A DNA stretch of 39,346 bases from an uncultured Aeromonadaceae bacterium (GCA_945957385.1 CAMFKP010000035.1:1-39346); one strand, 5' to 3'. Shown: positions 1 to 9,244, numbered from the stretch's first letter. Numbers and translations are program-made. The notes: generated from the sequence alone by a model not told the origin.

Positions 1-13
1 GATGCCCATCCCA

Positions 14-676
14 TCAGTAACCTCCCATTGGATCCGGTAATGAGCCCTTAATCATTCCGCCAGGTGTTTTAGCCCATTGGTTAGGGTCAATTTTAGGCAA
101 TGACGCTGACGCATCACGAAGACCATACTTGCGCGTCGCCATACCTGCCGCAGTACCAACAACACCGAGCAACGATTGCTTATCATTCCACTTGCGCTGC
201 GCATCACTGGCCGCTTTGCTTAGGCTATTTGCGGCCAAATCACTGTAGCCCTGCAGCGCCTCCGCTTTTTGGCCACTGCCCATGGCAACCACATCTTTCA
301 GCCCAGCGATGTATTTATCCTGCTGACTTGATTGCGCCCGATTAGTTGTATCGGTCTGGCTCAATGCCTGTTCGGTTTCCAAATCCCGCATGGCGTCTTG
401 ATAACGACCGCTAGTTGGATCGATACCCGCCGAAGCCATACTATCCGCCATATTTTGGCGCACCTCGCCAAAGGCTTGAGCTGTACCGAGCGCCGATGTG
501 CCAGCTAGCTTGTCGTATTCCTGTGTGCTGTTCATGTCATCGACTTTATTCATGAACAGGTTTTCAAAATGGCTCAGTTCATTTTTGTAGAGGTCCCATT
601 GCTGACTCGCAATTTCTGCTGCAGCCTTTTGAGCCTCTGTCTCTTTGATTTCGTTGGAGCCGCCGCCTTTACCCAT
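14..676 (-). CDS. putative internal virion / ejection protein, 220 aa
   Basis: I recognise no named family. The protein is hydrophilic, Gln/Ala/Ser-rich and predicted mostly helical, with a Gly-rich N-terminus (MGKGGGS) and no signal peptide. Genes of this size and composition at the distal end of a podovirus late operon often encode small internal or ejected virion proteins; that is inference from context only. It is the last complete gene of the leftward late operon here. Its TGA stop overlaps an ATG (TGATG arrangement at 12-16), so another minus-strand gene probably begins at the left edge and runs out of the window. It is separated by 8 bp from the preceding gene, consistent with translational coupling. 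Whether it is structural is uncertain; that it is a real coding sequence is likely from its codon structure and tight packing. Confidence 0.72.
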   Translation of the reverse strand: MGKGGGSNEIKETEAQKAAAEIASQQWDLYKNELSHFENLFMNKVDDMNSTQEYDKLAGTSALGTAQAFGEVRQNMADSMASAGIDPTSGRYQDAMRDLETEQALSQTDTTNRAQSSQQDKYIAGLKDVVAMGSGQKAEALQGYSDLAANSLSKAASDAQRKWNDKQSLLGVVGTAAGMATRKYGLRDASASLPKIDPNQWAKTPGGMIKGSLPDPMGGY

Positions 677-684
677 CGCTCACC

Positions 685-1047
685 TCACAGCGTTATCTGG
701 AAAACATAAAAACCATCAGCATCATCCGCCTGACGAGCCCAGCCCATTCGTGGAGCCACACGCAACCAGCCTTTACGCGCAGAATGAAACCGGATCCAAC
801 GCGCACCAATCTTTCTGGCCAATGACTTCACCTCATTAAGATGCCGCCTAGGCGCATGATTATCCCCCCATGCCGCCCAAACAATGACGCCGGTGGCGCC
901 ATCTTCAACGACAGGCTTCAGTACAAAACCGTCATCACCGCGCACAAACAAAAACGCCACCCGATTACGGATGGCGTCTCTGATTTTATCGATAAGCGTT
1001 AGGTCGCCCGAATCTGTGGCGATACGTAGTAGTTTGGAATTCATCAT
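685..1047 (-). CDS. phage protein, possibly GNAT-like, 120 aa
   Basis: A small protein of about 120 aa in the tail end of the late operon. The pattern (helix, strand with hydrophobic runs such as RVAFLFV and GVIVWAAW, then a helix and two more strands) is faintly like GNAT-type folds often seen beside podovirus tail genes, but I see no diagnostic acetyl-CoA motif. The start was set to the ATG at 1047, which overlaps the upstream TGA as TGATG; a TTG three bases earlier is an unlikely alternative. The tight overlap says it is co-translated with the gpJ-like gene upstream. A role in virion assembly or receptor binding is only guessed from position. Confidence 0.7.
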   Translation of the reverse strand: MMNSKLLRIATDSGDLTLIDKIRDAIRNRVAFLFVRGDDGFVLKPVVEDGATGVIVWAAWGDNHAPRRHLNEVKSLARKIGARWIRFHSARKGWLRVAPRMGWARQADDADGFYVFQITL

Positions 1048-2417
1048 CAAATCTGAAATGCCATCACCACCGCCCCCATAGTATCCACGCCAGCATAGGA
1101 GCCACCGCCATTAGTCTCTAATGCATACTGCACGCGCACCGTAATGGGCACCCCTGCACCAACAACCACTTTATGCCCCATAGCACGAGAAGCGCGACTA
1201 TCCTGCCCACTGGCAGAGATATCACCTGAATGAAGGTCTCCATTAATCCAAATATTGCAAGTAGCCCTACCAGCAGTGTCCCGATATCCACTCCCTCCCT
1301 GTCCACCTGTTGACATTCTTCCGCCATTCGCAACTAGCGATATCCCCGTGACAACAACATATCTATTTCGTCTATATTCAGGGATCGTAATCGTCTGATC
1401 TGATTCCGGCATAATCGCCACAACCTTTACAACATCACCGACAATTTTATCGGCATACAAGGTACCGCGCACATCGCAATCCTCATCAATGACACAATTG
1501 CCCAAGCGCATGTTGCGAACATTACCCCCTTCAGCATTTAGACGATTGGTATAAATGCTGCCATCACTATAGATAATGGTATTCCAACCTCTATCCCATC
1601 CACTATAAGGCCCATCAAGACCAAAGCCAGCAGCCCCACCGGACATATAGGCATTGCCCATATCAAATGAACCACCGGAGATAAGTGGTGCCGAGATGCT
1701 GACGCCGGCCTTGATGTAATCTGCGGTGATCTTCTCTGAATGGATAATTTGGATAGTGGCCTTCTTGATAACAGCCTCACGAATCGCAACCTTGCCATCG
1801 TCAGTTACGCCAAAGATGATTTCTTTTTCTGTCGGTTTGGCGGGGTTGTAGATGGCAAAATTCGTTGCCGATGCGATGATTTCATCGACATCCGCACGGG
1901 TCTCAGCCAATAGTCCAAGTGCTCTCTGATACGGTCCGTTGTAGCCATTTTTGTTGACGAACCGAACCCAATAAAATGCCTTGAAGCCTTTGCCTACCGC
2001 ATCGGCATACACATTGGCTAACGTTGTACCAACGCGTACAGCCTTAGCGAGGTTATTGCCTTTATCAGCAACAGCATCATCAAACTCAGCACGCCACACT
2101 TCAGCAAACGCATGCCCTTTGTAAGTAGGAATATCCCACGTCAGCGTTACCGTATGGAAAGCACCATCAGCGGTTACATTCACTGGCGCATGCGGTTTTT
2201 CAACGCCTTGCCACACAGGGTCCCGTTCAGGAGGCGTTGGATTTTCCGGAATGATTACGCCACTACCACTACGACGTAATTTCAGTATTCCAATCGCTGC
2301 AGCCTCGCGATAAGTCAGAGCCTTATCGAGTTTGTCACCCTTTTGGCCGGTAAGAATCTGCATGTTCTCGGCAACGGCTTTACTGTCAGCGCTGGCGCGA
2401 AACGTCGCTTTACTCAT
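1047..2417 (-). CDS. lambda gpJ C-terminus-like host-specificity protein (FNIII + DUF1983-like), 456 aa
   Basis: The middle contains a fibronectin type III-like segment (VTADGAFHTVTLTW onward), then a stretch strongly reminiscent of the C-terminal part of lambda tail-tip protein J: EAVIKKATIQIIHSEKITAD followed by IKAGVSISAPLISGGSF, the DUF1983-type region. The last 150 residues are Gly-rich and beta-strand-rich, as expected for a receptor-contact tip. Full lambda J exceeds 1100 aa, so this is only the distal part as a stand-alone protein. The start is placed at the ATG overlapping the upstream stop as ATGA (2414-2417), with GAGG upstream; a GTG nine bases earlier is possible. It probably binds the host receptor from the short tail or its fibre. 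The family resemblance is from memory of the motif. Confidence 0.82.
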   Translation of the reverse strand: MSKATFRASADSKAVAENMQILTGQKGDKLDKALTYREAAAIGILKLRRSGSGVIIPENPTPPERDPVWQGVEKPHAPVNVTADGAFHTVTLTWDIPTYKGHAFAEVWRAEFDDAVADKGNNLAKAVRVGTTLANVYADAVGKGFKAFYWVRFVNKNGYNGPYQRALGLLAETRADVDEIIASATNFAIYNPAKPTEKEIIFGVTDDGKVAIREAVIKKATIQIIHSEKITADYIKAGVSISAPLISGGSFDMGNAYMSGGAAGFGLDGPYSGWDRGWNTIIYSDGSIYTNRLNAEGGNVRNMRLGNCVIDEDCDVRGTLYADKIVGDVVKVVAIMPESDQTITIPEYRRNRYVVVTGISLVANGGRMSTGGQGGSGYRDTAGRATCNIWINGDLHSGDISASGQDSRASRAMGHKVVVGAGVPITVRVQYALETNGGGSYAGVDTMGAVVMAFQI

Positions 2418-4024
2418 CGCGAACACACCTCACTCATACTGCCTCCTAGCGTGATACGTTCAACCGGCGCAGCTCCGCCCACCTCTACTTGCCAAATACG
2501 ACCACGTAACGCAGGTAAACGAAATGCCCCATTAGGTACACCGCCCGCCGGCACAGATGCAGCCAGTTGGCCATCGACGTACAGGGAAAAACTTACCTTG
2601 CTCACGTCTGGACTCATAATTCGTGCGCTCTGTAGCATGGCATTAGGAGGAAGTACGAATTCCTTCGAGCGCCAACGCATAGCCATTGGCTGTGATGAGC
2701 CGCGCCACTTAAATAGCTGTGATCCCTTAGCGATAATCAGTGCATCGGATTGCATGTCTGTATATGCCGCATTCCAGCGCCCAGATAACCAGCGAAAATC
2801 GCCAGATTTGGGGTCAAAGATAAAGCCATGCGTATCAGTTAAAGCAACATAACGACCTTCGAGATACCACGCCCGCAATGTGTCAGGCTTCATCTGCTGC
2901 CACTGCTCTCGAGTAATCAGCTGCTCTGTCACCAGGTGACCACCATCAGCACCAACTCCCACCAAGCCATCCGGCGCGGCATAAAGCACGAGACCATCCA
3001 AGGCCACCATCGAACTTGCACTGATGCAGGCTTGCTGCACAGCAGAGAGCTTTTGCCCTGTCATTGAAGCTGGCGATGCGCCTTGAAACAGATACGGATA
3101 ACCTCTTGTGCCCACCACCAGCGCCGTATCAATTGCGGCAATTGCGACAATGTCATGCTCTGTGGTCAATTTGTATTTATCCGGCCACGCATATGGCAAG
3201 AACGGCTCAGAAAAAAGGACGGTGTTTCCCGCAAATCCCGCACAGATACCATTCGCCATCTGACAAATACCCCTCATCTCTGCTGGCGGCATGGTGTAGC
3301 TGTAGGTCTCCAGTACTGGCCCCAACTCAGCTTCTTTCTTGGCATCGACATAAGAGGTTGTTGATAAAGGCAGGTCTGCCACTAACAGGTAATCAGCGAG
3401 ACCTCCACCAGACACTGAGCGGTAAAGTCGGCGTCTCGTGATATTGCTATCGTTTGTTGGCGCTGGCGATAACGCCACGGTAACCGTTGAATTAGGGATA
3501 GGTATTGTGACCTTACCGCTAGCAGGTCCCGGCGGGCCCTCTTCACCTAAGCCCGTCACATAGGTCTCTACGTAAAACCGAGTCTCGTCATCTGTGATAT
3601 CATCATCTTTGCTGCCCAATGGCGGTGTGATGCTTTGCGCATTGGGTGGCGTAGCCGGCGCAGGAACACCAAGTTGATACCATGCGGTCGGTTTGTTGTT
3701 TCCTCCCGACGCAATGGCATCATAGGTCAGTTTCGGATACTCACCGTCGGTGTAATAAACCCTGTGATACGGATCCTGAGCTATGGGTGATCGCATAACC
3801 TCAACCGGTTTATCCCATGCAAACCAGTGAGTATCACGATAATGAAACAGCGTCTTAGGCTCCATGGGCAACGATGTTCCCATAGGCTCATCAGCCGTTA
3901 ATGGCGCAATAATGCCACGATCAAACTGACAATCCTGAGCCAATGTCGCCACTTCATCGGGCAATAAATGCTCCTCCACGCGAGGTGTCATACCGCGCAT
4001 GGTAAAGATATCAATTAATAGCAT
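2414..4024 (-). CDS. podovirus tail tube/stopper-type structural protein, 536 aa
   Basis: A large beta-rich protein with many Trp/Tyr and Gly turn motifs and no signal peptide. Segments such as DGEYPKLTYDAI, ICAGFAGNTVLFSEPFLPYA and VVGTRGYPYLFQG look like blades of a propeller-like tail protein found next to adaptor proteins in podoviruses of the Stx-phage type. By position (after fibre and adaptors, before the gpJ-like protein) it could be the tail stopper or tail nozzle protein analogous to P22 gp10, but I cannot show homology to gp10. It starts with ATG at 4024 preceded by GAGGT and ends in an ATGA overlap with the next gene. Confidence is high that it is a virion gene, low for the exact role. 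Confidence 0.78.
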   Translation of the reverse strand: MLLIDIFTMRGMTPRVEEHLLPDEVATLAQDCQFDRGIIAPLTADEPMGTSLPMEPKTLFHYRDTHWFAWDKPVEVMRSPIAQDPYHRVYYTDGEYPKLTYDAIASGGNNKPTAWYQLGVPAPATPPNAQSITPPLGSKDDDITDDETRFYVETYVTGLGEEGPPGPASGKVTIPIPNSTVTVALSPAPTNDSNITRRRLYRSVSGGGLADYLLVADLPLSTTSYVDAKKEAELGPVLETYSYTMPPAEMRGICQMANGICAGFAGNTVLFSEPFLPYAWPDKYKLTTEHDIVAIAAIDTALVVGTRGYPYLFQGASPASMTGQKLSAVQQACISASSMVALDGLVLYAAPDGLVGVGADGGHLVTEQLITREQWQQMKPDTLRAWYLEGRYVALTDTHGFIFDPKSGDFRWLSGRWNAAYTDMQSDALIIAKGSQLFKWRGSSQPMAMRWRSKEFVLPPNAMLQSARIMSPDVSKVSFSLYVDGQLAASVPAGGVPNGAFRLPALRGRIWQVEVGGAAPVERITLGGSMSEVCSR

Positions 4025-4071
4025 GCGATATTTACCTCACATACAGACATTAAACGCGGGATAAACCTCGA

Positions 4072-5796
4072 TTACACTTTGAGCAAAAACAGAGTTAACA
4101 TCAGCCAATATTGGCCATCTAGGTATGATGTGGGTGTGAATAATCGGTTATCGCTACCTGGGGAGATTCGTTCCAAATAGTGAACGACGGCATTGCTGGC
4201 AAAATAAGGAATGTATGAACAACTCACATTTCGATTAAAAACACCCAACTCGCCAGAAGGCGCACCACTTGGATGCCGAAATATCAGCTGAAACACATAG
4301 TGGGTCGGAAACTCAATACCAATACTTTCTACGTCATCCACGTACCATCCGTTATAGCATGTAAAAATTGAGTTAAAACTAATGTTCACTGACGGTGGAT
4401 TTGACGGACTGTATTTACTATCAAGAACATCTTGTAGTTCAGCAATGCCATTGATTGAGTGCGCGCGCTCCGCCACAGCATGAGACTGAATCATCTGTGA
4501 TGCTGTACCTATCGTTTCTTTTTCGGAAAGAGCCTCAACTAAGCCAACAATCTGGTCTGCATTATGTGCGGATATTTTTGTCTCATGCTCGGCGATGCCG
4601 GCAGCTACCGCACCTTTGGTCTCAACTTCATCTCTTTGTGCGTATTGACTATGGGGGTCTGAACTCAAAAGATGTTGTTGCAATTGAGCCGCTGAAGTCC
4701 CAACCGGCTCTGCACCTATTTTTTCCGGCGTTAAGGTTACTGCACCCTTTTCACCCTGAACGCTAGTGACAGACTCGGTGTTATCAATTTTGTAGTAGCT
4801 ACCATTCCCCGCTACCGTGTAGATAAGCGTGTCACCTACACCATAATCAACGCCACCGACTGTGCCACCTTTCGTAACCTTCCAGAAGGTTGGTCGAGCC
4901 GTGCCACTTACTTGCACCGGTTGCGGATATACACCAGTAGATAAGTCAGCGGCGCCCCCATCAATCAATGCACCTGCGGTTGCTTTCGCCGCTTCTTGCG
5001 CTTGGCGAGCATATTCCGCAGCAGCTGCATCATGTTCAGCGGCTGATGCGGCTTTCTGTGTCGCGGTATCTGCTGCAGCCTGCACCATGCTGGTTTTAGC
5101 CACAACCTCATCGCGCATAAGGCTAACGGCCTGTGTATTGGCTGCAACGCTCTGCGTGTTTTCTGAAACTTGCTGAGCCTTGGTGCTGACAGTTTGCGTA
5201 TTCTGCGCCACCTGTTCGGCCTTACGCTGAACAAGTGTCGTATTGCTGGCTACAGATGCAACATTGGCTGCAACCTGCTGAGTGTTGAGCCTCACCTCAT
5301 TTGCATCCTGAACGATGCTATCGCGCGCAGCCTTTGCTTCATCAGCCGAAGTCGCAGACTCTTGTGCTTTGGTTTCCGCCACCTGCTTATTTTGGCCTGT
5401 CACAATGACATCTTTGCCTGTCTGTATTCGATCGCTCTTGGCTGATGTAGCGGCCTTCTCAGCTCGTAGCGCAAACTCCATTGCCGTATCCAACATTGGC
5501 GGGGTGATATTGATGCCACCATCTACGAGGATGTGGTGTAAATCACCATCATTAGTATCAGCAGTCACCACTGCAATGCCGATATAATCCATGTCACCAC
5601 AAATATCGTTTTGCGCATAAGCATCATAGGCACCAATAGCCAACGGAAACTCATAGTGACCTGACGCATCACACTTATACGTGAACACTGAGCCATACAG
5701 TACCTCGGTGCTGCTTTTCAGTGCACGTAGCTCAATCATCGCTCCAGCTACACCCTTACCGGAGGCATCTGTAATCTGACCGAATACGCGGATCAT
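4072..5796 (-). CDS. tail fibre protein with Phage_tail_N-type N-terminus and coiled-coil shaft, 574 aa
   Basis: Residues 1-110 resemble the prophage tail fibre N-terminal domain (as in lambda Stf): FGQITDASGKGVAGAMIELR, then GHYEFPLAIGAYDAYAQ. This domain anchors fibres to the virion. Residues 110-280 are an Ala/Gln/Val heptad-rich shaft with repeated VAxNxQxV units (for example QQVAANVASVASNTTLVQRK), typical of a trimeric coiled coil. Residues about 290-400 form a shaft-tip spacer (TSVQGEKGAVTLTPEKIGA, a common fibre element), and the C-terminal 170 residues are unique and aromatic-rich, probably the receptor-binding tip. It lies directly downstream of the adaptor gene (3-bp gap) in the late operon. 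The C-terminus is likely the most variable part of the late region. Confidence 0.88.
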   Translation of the reverse strand: MIRVFGQITDASGKGVAGAMIELRALKSSTEVLYGSVFTYKCDASGHYEFPLAIGAYDAYAQNDICGDMDYIGIAVVTADTNDGDLHHILVDGGINITPPMLDTAMEFALRAEKAATSAKSDRIQTGKDVIVTGQNKQVAETKAQESATSADEAKAARDSIVQDANEVRLNTQQVAANVASVASNTTLVQRKAEQVAQNTQTVSTKAQQVSENTQSVAANTQAVSLMRDEVVAKTSMVQAAADTATQKAASAAEHDAAAAEYARQAQEAAKATAGALIDGGAADLSTGVYPQPVQVSGTARPTFWKVTKGGTVGGVDYGVGDTLIYTVAGNGSYYKIDNTESVTSVQGEKGAVTLTPEKIGAEPVGTSAAQLQQHLLSSDPHSQYAQRDEVETKGAVAAGIAEHETKISAHNADQIVGLVEALSEKETIGTASQMIQSHAVAERAHSINGIAELQDVLDSKYSPSNPPSVNISFNSIFTCYNGWYVDDVESIGIEFPTHYVFQLIFRHPSGAPSGELGVFNRNVSCSYIPYFASNAVVHYLERISPGSDNRLFTPTSYLDGQYWLMLTLFLLKV

Positions 5797-5799
5797 CTG

Positions 5800-6456
5800 T
5801 TACCCCTGATTGGTTTGAAACTTCTGCTGCCGGCGCTGGGATAATGCGCGATCGGCCTCCAACTTAATCCCCAGATACTGCGCGAATGCTTGTAAGTGCA
5901 GCTGGCCACGCGCCGAGTTAGCTGTGTCATCGGCATCACGCATATAGGCGCGATAAATAATCCAATCCATACAAGACGTGAAAAACGCCGCATCAAATGG
6001 CAATGGCTGAGTAATCTGAGAGACAGTAACCGGCTCTGGCATCACACTGGCAACAACATCAACTTGCACGCCATCAGCTACCCCAGGATAAAGCCAGAAT
6101 ACGGTTGGATTGCTTTCGTCATAGGCATAGGCTTCTGCCTCAGTAGAGCCTGTCGAGCACATCCAATCTGGCTCCATGTCATCCAATACCCCGCGCTCAC
6201 AGAAGCGCAGCTTGCGCCCATTGGTATTGCGCTCAACCTCAATCAAGCGGCGCGCGCCGGTCGGCAGTGTTTGCCGTGTGCCCGCTACACAAGTCACCGT
6301 CTTGGTTGTGGCAAAGATATCGGGCCGATACGTTGCTAGTGCGGCCACGGCACTGTTGTAGTACTTAACCAGATCGTCTTGTGTCCAACGGCGCAATGGG
6401 CCTTCATCCGTCAGCTCGCGGGATACTGTATTCAGCAGTTCTTGAATGGTTTGCAT
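5800..6456 (-). CDS. phage adaptor protein, DUF6682-like, 218 aa
   Basis: The N-terminus (IQELLNTVSRELTDEGPLRR, then WTQDDLVKYYNSAVAALATY) matches the pattern I know for the podovirus adaptor family DUF6682: a helical N-terminal segment, a beta-rich middle that ends in NPTVFWLYPG, and a helical C-terminus. These proteins sit between portal and tail in the virion. A good ribosome binding site (AAGGAG) precedes the ATG at 6456. The gene follows the 209-aa connector-type gene by 9 bp and is followed by the tail fibre. Family assignment is from memory of the sequence pattern, not from a search. Confidence 0.82.
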   Translation of the reverse strand: MQTIQELLNTVSRELTDEGPLRRWTQDDLVKYYNSAVAALATYRPDIFATTKTVTCVAGTRQTLPTGARRLIEVERNTNGRKLRFCERGVLDDMEPDWMCSTGSTEAEAYAYDESNPTVFWLYPGVADGVQVDVVASVMPEPVTVSQITQPLPFDAAFFTSCMDWIIYRAYMRDADDTANSARGQLHLQAFAQYLGIKLEADRALSQRRQQKFQTNQG

Positions 6457-6465
6457 TCAGACTCC

Positions 6466-7095
6466 TTAGAAGAATCTGTGCCGACGAACAAGATTGATAA
6501 TGCGTGCATTTGGCGTGGCCTCTACCCGAAAGCGATAGCCGTCGCGTATAGCTTCATTGAACCGACTTTGGTACATCATGCCCATCTCAGGGTTACTCCA
6601 CGGCTTACCGGGTTGCAGCTGTAAGTCTGCCGTTGCGCCATCAGCAATGGCGTCGGCGTAGTCCTCCGTCAATGCAGCAGGAATCAAGCGCGCAGTCGGT
6701 AACGGCTCAATTGCGCCAGCTATACACACATCCGTAAGTGCGCGTAGAAATCGGACCGAATCAGCTGACTGCAAGTGGTAGTCGCTCCCCGAGCTTAAGA
6801 GATCCCCCTTAGCCGTAATGCAGTGAATAACGGATGCAGTAACCTGTGGCTCACGGACATCCTGACGCGCCTGACGGTTGATGCTACTCGTGGATGCAAA
6901 CGCAATAGTCTGTCCTTCGAGTACCTCGGAAAAACGGCGTTCCAGATGCACCAATCGACTCTCGCGGCAAAAGCGGATTGCTGCACAAATGATGGCTTGC
7001 CGAATGAAGCTATCGAGAGGACCAGATACCCGCTGACGAACCAGCGGGATAAGAACATCAGGCGTAACCAGTCGGCTGTCCAGTACCGGTATCAT
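6466..7095 (-). CDS. head-tail connector/adaptor-type protein, 209 aa
   Basis: A mainly helical N-terminus (LVRQRVSGPLDSFIRQAIIC, then AAIRFCRESRLVHL) followed by a beta-rich domain and a C-terminal GKPWSNPEMGMMYQSRFNEA helix. This architecture, including the late WSNPEM...MYxxRFNEAI element, is typical of small proteins that close the head at the portal before tail attachment. The ATG at 7095 overlaps the preceding stop (TAATG), indicating coupled translation. It is placed between the 142-aa head gene and the DUF6682-like adaptor, the expected slot. It could equally be called a tail completion protein. No unusual features were seen. Confidence 0.76.
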   Translation of the reverse strand: MIPVLDSRLVTPDVLIPLVRQRVSGPLDSFIRQAIICAAIRFCRESRLVHLERRFSEVLEGQTIAFASTSSINRQARQDVREPQVTASVIHCITAKGDLLSSGSDYHLQSADSVRFLRALTDVCIAGAIEPLPTARLIPAALTEDYADAIADGATADLQLQPGKPWSNPEMGMMYQSRFNEAIRDGYRFRVEATPNARIINLVRRHRFF

Positions 7096-7523
7096 TAGGC
7101 GTTACCTAATTTGGCACGTAATGCATCGCGTACACGACGGCGGAACTCATCCACTTTTTCTTGTGGGGCTTGGCTAATGCCCAGATCTTCGCTCTCTACC
7201 AGAGTACGCAATTGCACGGATGTCATTTTGCCAAGGTCAATGTCGCCCGCTCGCATATCAGCTTCAGCGCGTCGCGCCGCCTCTTCCGCAGCCTGCTGTT
7301 CAGCCGCGCGTCGAGCAGCGTCTTCTGCATACTTACGCGCTTGCAAAATGGCAGGCAAATCCTCGGCGCGCCGCCAGACTGTTGGGTACTCAAGCAACTG
7401 CAATGCAATCGCCTTTTCAACCGGTACGGCTTCATGCTGAGGGAATAACAAACGGCTGTTAGTAACCGTATCCCGTTTAACCGGCTTATCGCCGATGTAG
7501 ACAATATCGATAGTGTTGGTCAT
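7095..7523 (-). CDS. small head-region protein with Ala/Arg/Glu helix, 142 aa
   Basis: The N-terminus IDIVYIGDKPVKRDTVT is followed by a segment like the phage head-tail joining or FluMu-type protein core (RLLFPQHEAVPVEKAIALQL), then a strongly charged Ala-rich helix (ARRAAEQQAAEEAARRAEAD) and a C-terminal part (MTSVQLRTLVESEDLGISQA) that resembles a SAP/HeH DNA- or peptide-binding motif. I do not recognise a named family. A GGAG ribosome binding site precedes ATG 7523, just after an intrinsic terminator-like hairpin at 7545-7572. Its location immediately downstream of the coat and the 129-aa head protein suggests a head completion role. Confidence 0.72.
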   Translation of the reverse strand: MTNTIDIVYIGDKPVKRDTVTNSRLLFPQHEAVPVEKAIALQLLEYPTVWRRAEDLPAILQARKYAEDAARRAAEQQAAEEAARRAEADMRAGDIDLGKMTSVQLRTLVESEDLGISQAPQEKVDEFRRRVRDALRAKLGNA

Positions 7524-7544
7524 GGTAGCTCTCCACTAAAAATG

Positions 7545-7572
7545 AAAAGGCCCGCTCACTGGCAGGCCCTTT
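7545..7572 (-). terminator. intrinsic terminator-like hairpin within the late operon
   Basis: On the minus strand an imperfect GC-rich stem (GGGCCTGC paired with GCGGGCC) is followed by TTTT. It lies between the 129-aa and 142-aa head genes, downstream of the highly expressed coat gene. It is probably partial, and overridden by Q antitermination. Confidence 0.65.
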
Positions 7573-7586
7573 AAACTCATCGACAA

Positions 7587-7976
7587 TCAGATGTTGCCGA
7601 TCACTTCATAGTGCAGTTTGACTTTCACTGTGCCGGTCGCAGCGCCGCCACCAACAGCGATAGCAACCTCTTGCCCTTCTTGCGTCAGCAGATCATCAAC
7701 AGGAATGTACTTTTTCACTGCGGCATCTGTCGCCTCGGCATCGGTGATAGCAGTCTTGCCGATTTTCACCGTCACGGTGGTGCTTGAACCCAGCGCTGCG
7801 CTGATCAACGTAACACCGATAATTTTGATGTTCGGCTCGACTTTGTCTCCGAACACAATCTCATCACCAGAAGCTGTCGCGTTTAACTTGGCCACAAAGG
7901 TTGGAGAGACGGAGAGATTACCGAAGGCCCCGTTAAACCAACGACGCCCAGTCGCGACTAAAGTGGTTTTCGCCAT
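7587..7976 (-). CDS. head decoration/stabilisation-type protein, 129 aa
   Basis: A small Gly/Ala/Thr/Val-rich beta protein directly downstream of the coat gene, the usual place for decoration or head-stabilising proteins in this phage type. Segments such as VATGRRWFNGAFGNLSVSPT and TTVTVKIGKTAITDAEATDA indicate beta strands and no transmembrane segment. The start was chosen at ATG 7976 (MAKTTLV) because AAAGGAG lies seven bases upstream; the longer frame from MKQRSLI would absorb that ribosome binding site. No family name is certain. It is flanked by an intrinsic terminator downstream, so its transcript level may be set together with coat. Confidence 0.76.
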   Translation of the reverse strand: MAKTTLVATGRRWFNGAFGNLSVSPTFVAKLNATASGDEIVFGDKVEPNIKIIGVTLISAALGSSTTVTVKIGKTAITDAEATDAAVKKYIPVDDLLTQEGQEVAIAVGGGAATGTVKVKLHYEVIGNI

Positions 7977-8006
7977 AATCAGGCTCCTTTGTTTCAACAG
8001 GGAAAA

Positions 8007-9224
8007 TCAACGGCTGCCAAGGCTGACCGCTGTGTCCAGCACCATACAGCCATGGTCTTGCAGGTTACCGTTCTTCTGCTTGAAGCGGATTTTCTGCAGA
8101 CCGGACATCCAACTGATAGAGAGTTCAGTGGAGTTACCGTGGTCGGTTTTCTCCTCATGCTGATTGAACGCACCGCCTTCTTGGCCAGAGCCGAATGCAT
8201 TGGCTAGCGCCTGAGCACCCAGCAAGACCGCGCGATCAATCGTGGTGCCGGCCGTCTTCTCAGTCTCTACGCCATTGACCGAGTTCTCCGCGCAGACTTT
8301 GACTGTGCTGCCTTGGTTAAACCGGATCGGCATCCCCTTATATGGCTTGACCAAAATGCCGCGCCACATCGCAGATTCACCACGGAACAGCTTGTGATTG
8401 AAGCCCTTGGAGCGCTCCAGCGCCGCGGCCAACATCGCCTGCCAGTCTTTACCGGAGCTGGATGTGTAGAAGTCATTCCACTGACGGGATGTGACGTAGA
8501 GCACAAAAAGCGGGTCACCTTCGGATGGATCGCCACTAAAGCGAATCGGTTGGATGGGGTTGACCATCTCTGACAAGAACAGAGAGATGTTATCGACACA
8601 GGCCAAATTGAATTTGTCAGCAGCATCAATTTGCTCAAAGGATGTCGCATCGCCACCGAAGAAATGGCGCTCATAGGTTGGCGCTGTTACGGGGTTAATC
8701 ATCATCTCGGCAAATTCGGGGTCATCTGCCGTCGGAATGATGATGTCAGTAGCCATATAGTCACCACGCGCACCGGCCAGCTGCACCAAGCCACGCTGGT
8801 CAGTCAATCGGCCATAGTAACCATCCGCCAAAAGTGTACGCGCCACGACTTTCAGTTCATGCTTGGTGCGTTTCTGGCTCATCTTACCGCCAGCATCCAC
8901 ACCATGACGTGTCTGATTAATCTTCAGACCAAAATCAGCTTGAGACAGGTTTTCCAAGCGACCGGCAATCTTGCGATCACCCATGGTTGGGCGGCCTGAT
9001 AATTGATGGAAGATCTGCATGCTGACTTCATCACCGGCAGACTTGGTCAAATCCGTTACCCGCACGACAGGTGCACCGTAAGAGGTTTGCTTACCGCCAT
9101 TAACCTTCACCCCTTTCGGCGCTTCTTCAGTCAGCAGGTTAATCATGGAGTTGGAGCGCAAAGCCTCGGTAAATAGCGCTACTTGCAGCAACTTATTGGC
9201 TTGGGCTGAAGTAACCTGAGTCAT
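8007..9224 (-). CDS. major capsid (coat) protein, DUF4043 / N4-gp56-like, 405 aa
   Basis: The protein begins MTQVTSAQANKLLQVALF, and has GRPTMGDRKIAGR, LENLSQADFGLKINQTRHGV and FVLYVTSRQWNDFYTSSSG, the pattern of the DUF4043/N4-gp56 major capsid family used by short-tailed Stx-type phages. It forms the icosahedral shell around the scaffold. The start was set to ATG 9224, with AAGGAG five bases upstream; extension to MNPALVP would run through the terminator hairpin at 9245-9269, so it is rejected. Its place after scaffold (68 bp) and before small head proteins is canonical. The terminator just upstream suggests that scaffold and coat amounts are adjusted at the RNA level. Confidence 0.88.
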   Translation of the reverse strand: MTQVTSAQANKLLQVALFTEALRSNSMINLLTEEAPKGVKVNGGKQTSYGAPVVRVTDLTKSAGDEVSMQIFHQLSGRPTMGDRKIAGRLENLSQADFGLKINQTRHGVDAGGKMSQKRTKHELKVVARTLLADGYYGRLTDQRGLVQLAGARGDYMATDIIIPTADDPEFAEMMINPVTAPTYERHFFGGDATSFEQIDAADKFNLACVDNISLFLSEMVNPIQPIRFSGDPSEGDPLFVLYVTSRQWNDFYTSSSGKDWQAMLAAALERSKGFNHKLFRGESAMWRGILVKPYKGMPIRFNQGSTVKVCAENSVNGVETEKTAGTTIDRAVLLGAQALANAFGSGQEGGAFNQHEEKTDHGNSTELSISWMSGLQKIRFKQKNGNLQDHGCMVLDTAVSLGSR

Positions 9225-9244
9225 GTTACTCTCCTTCAAAAAGC

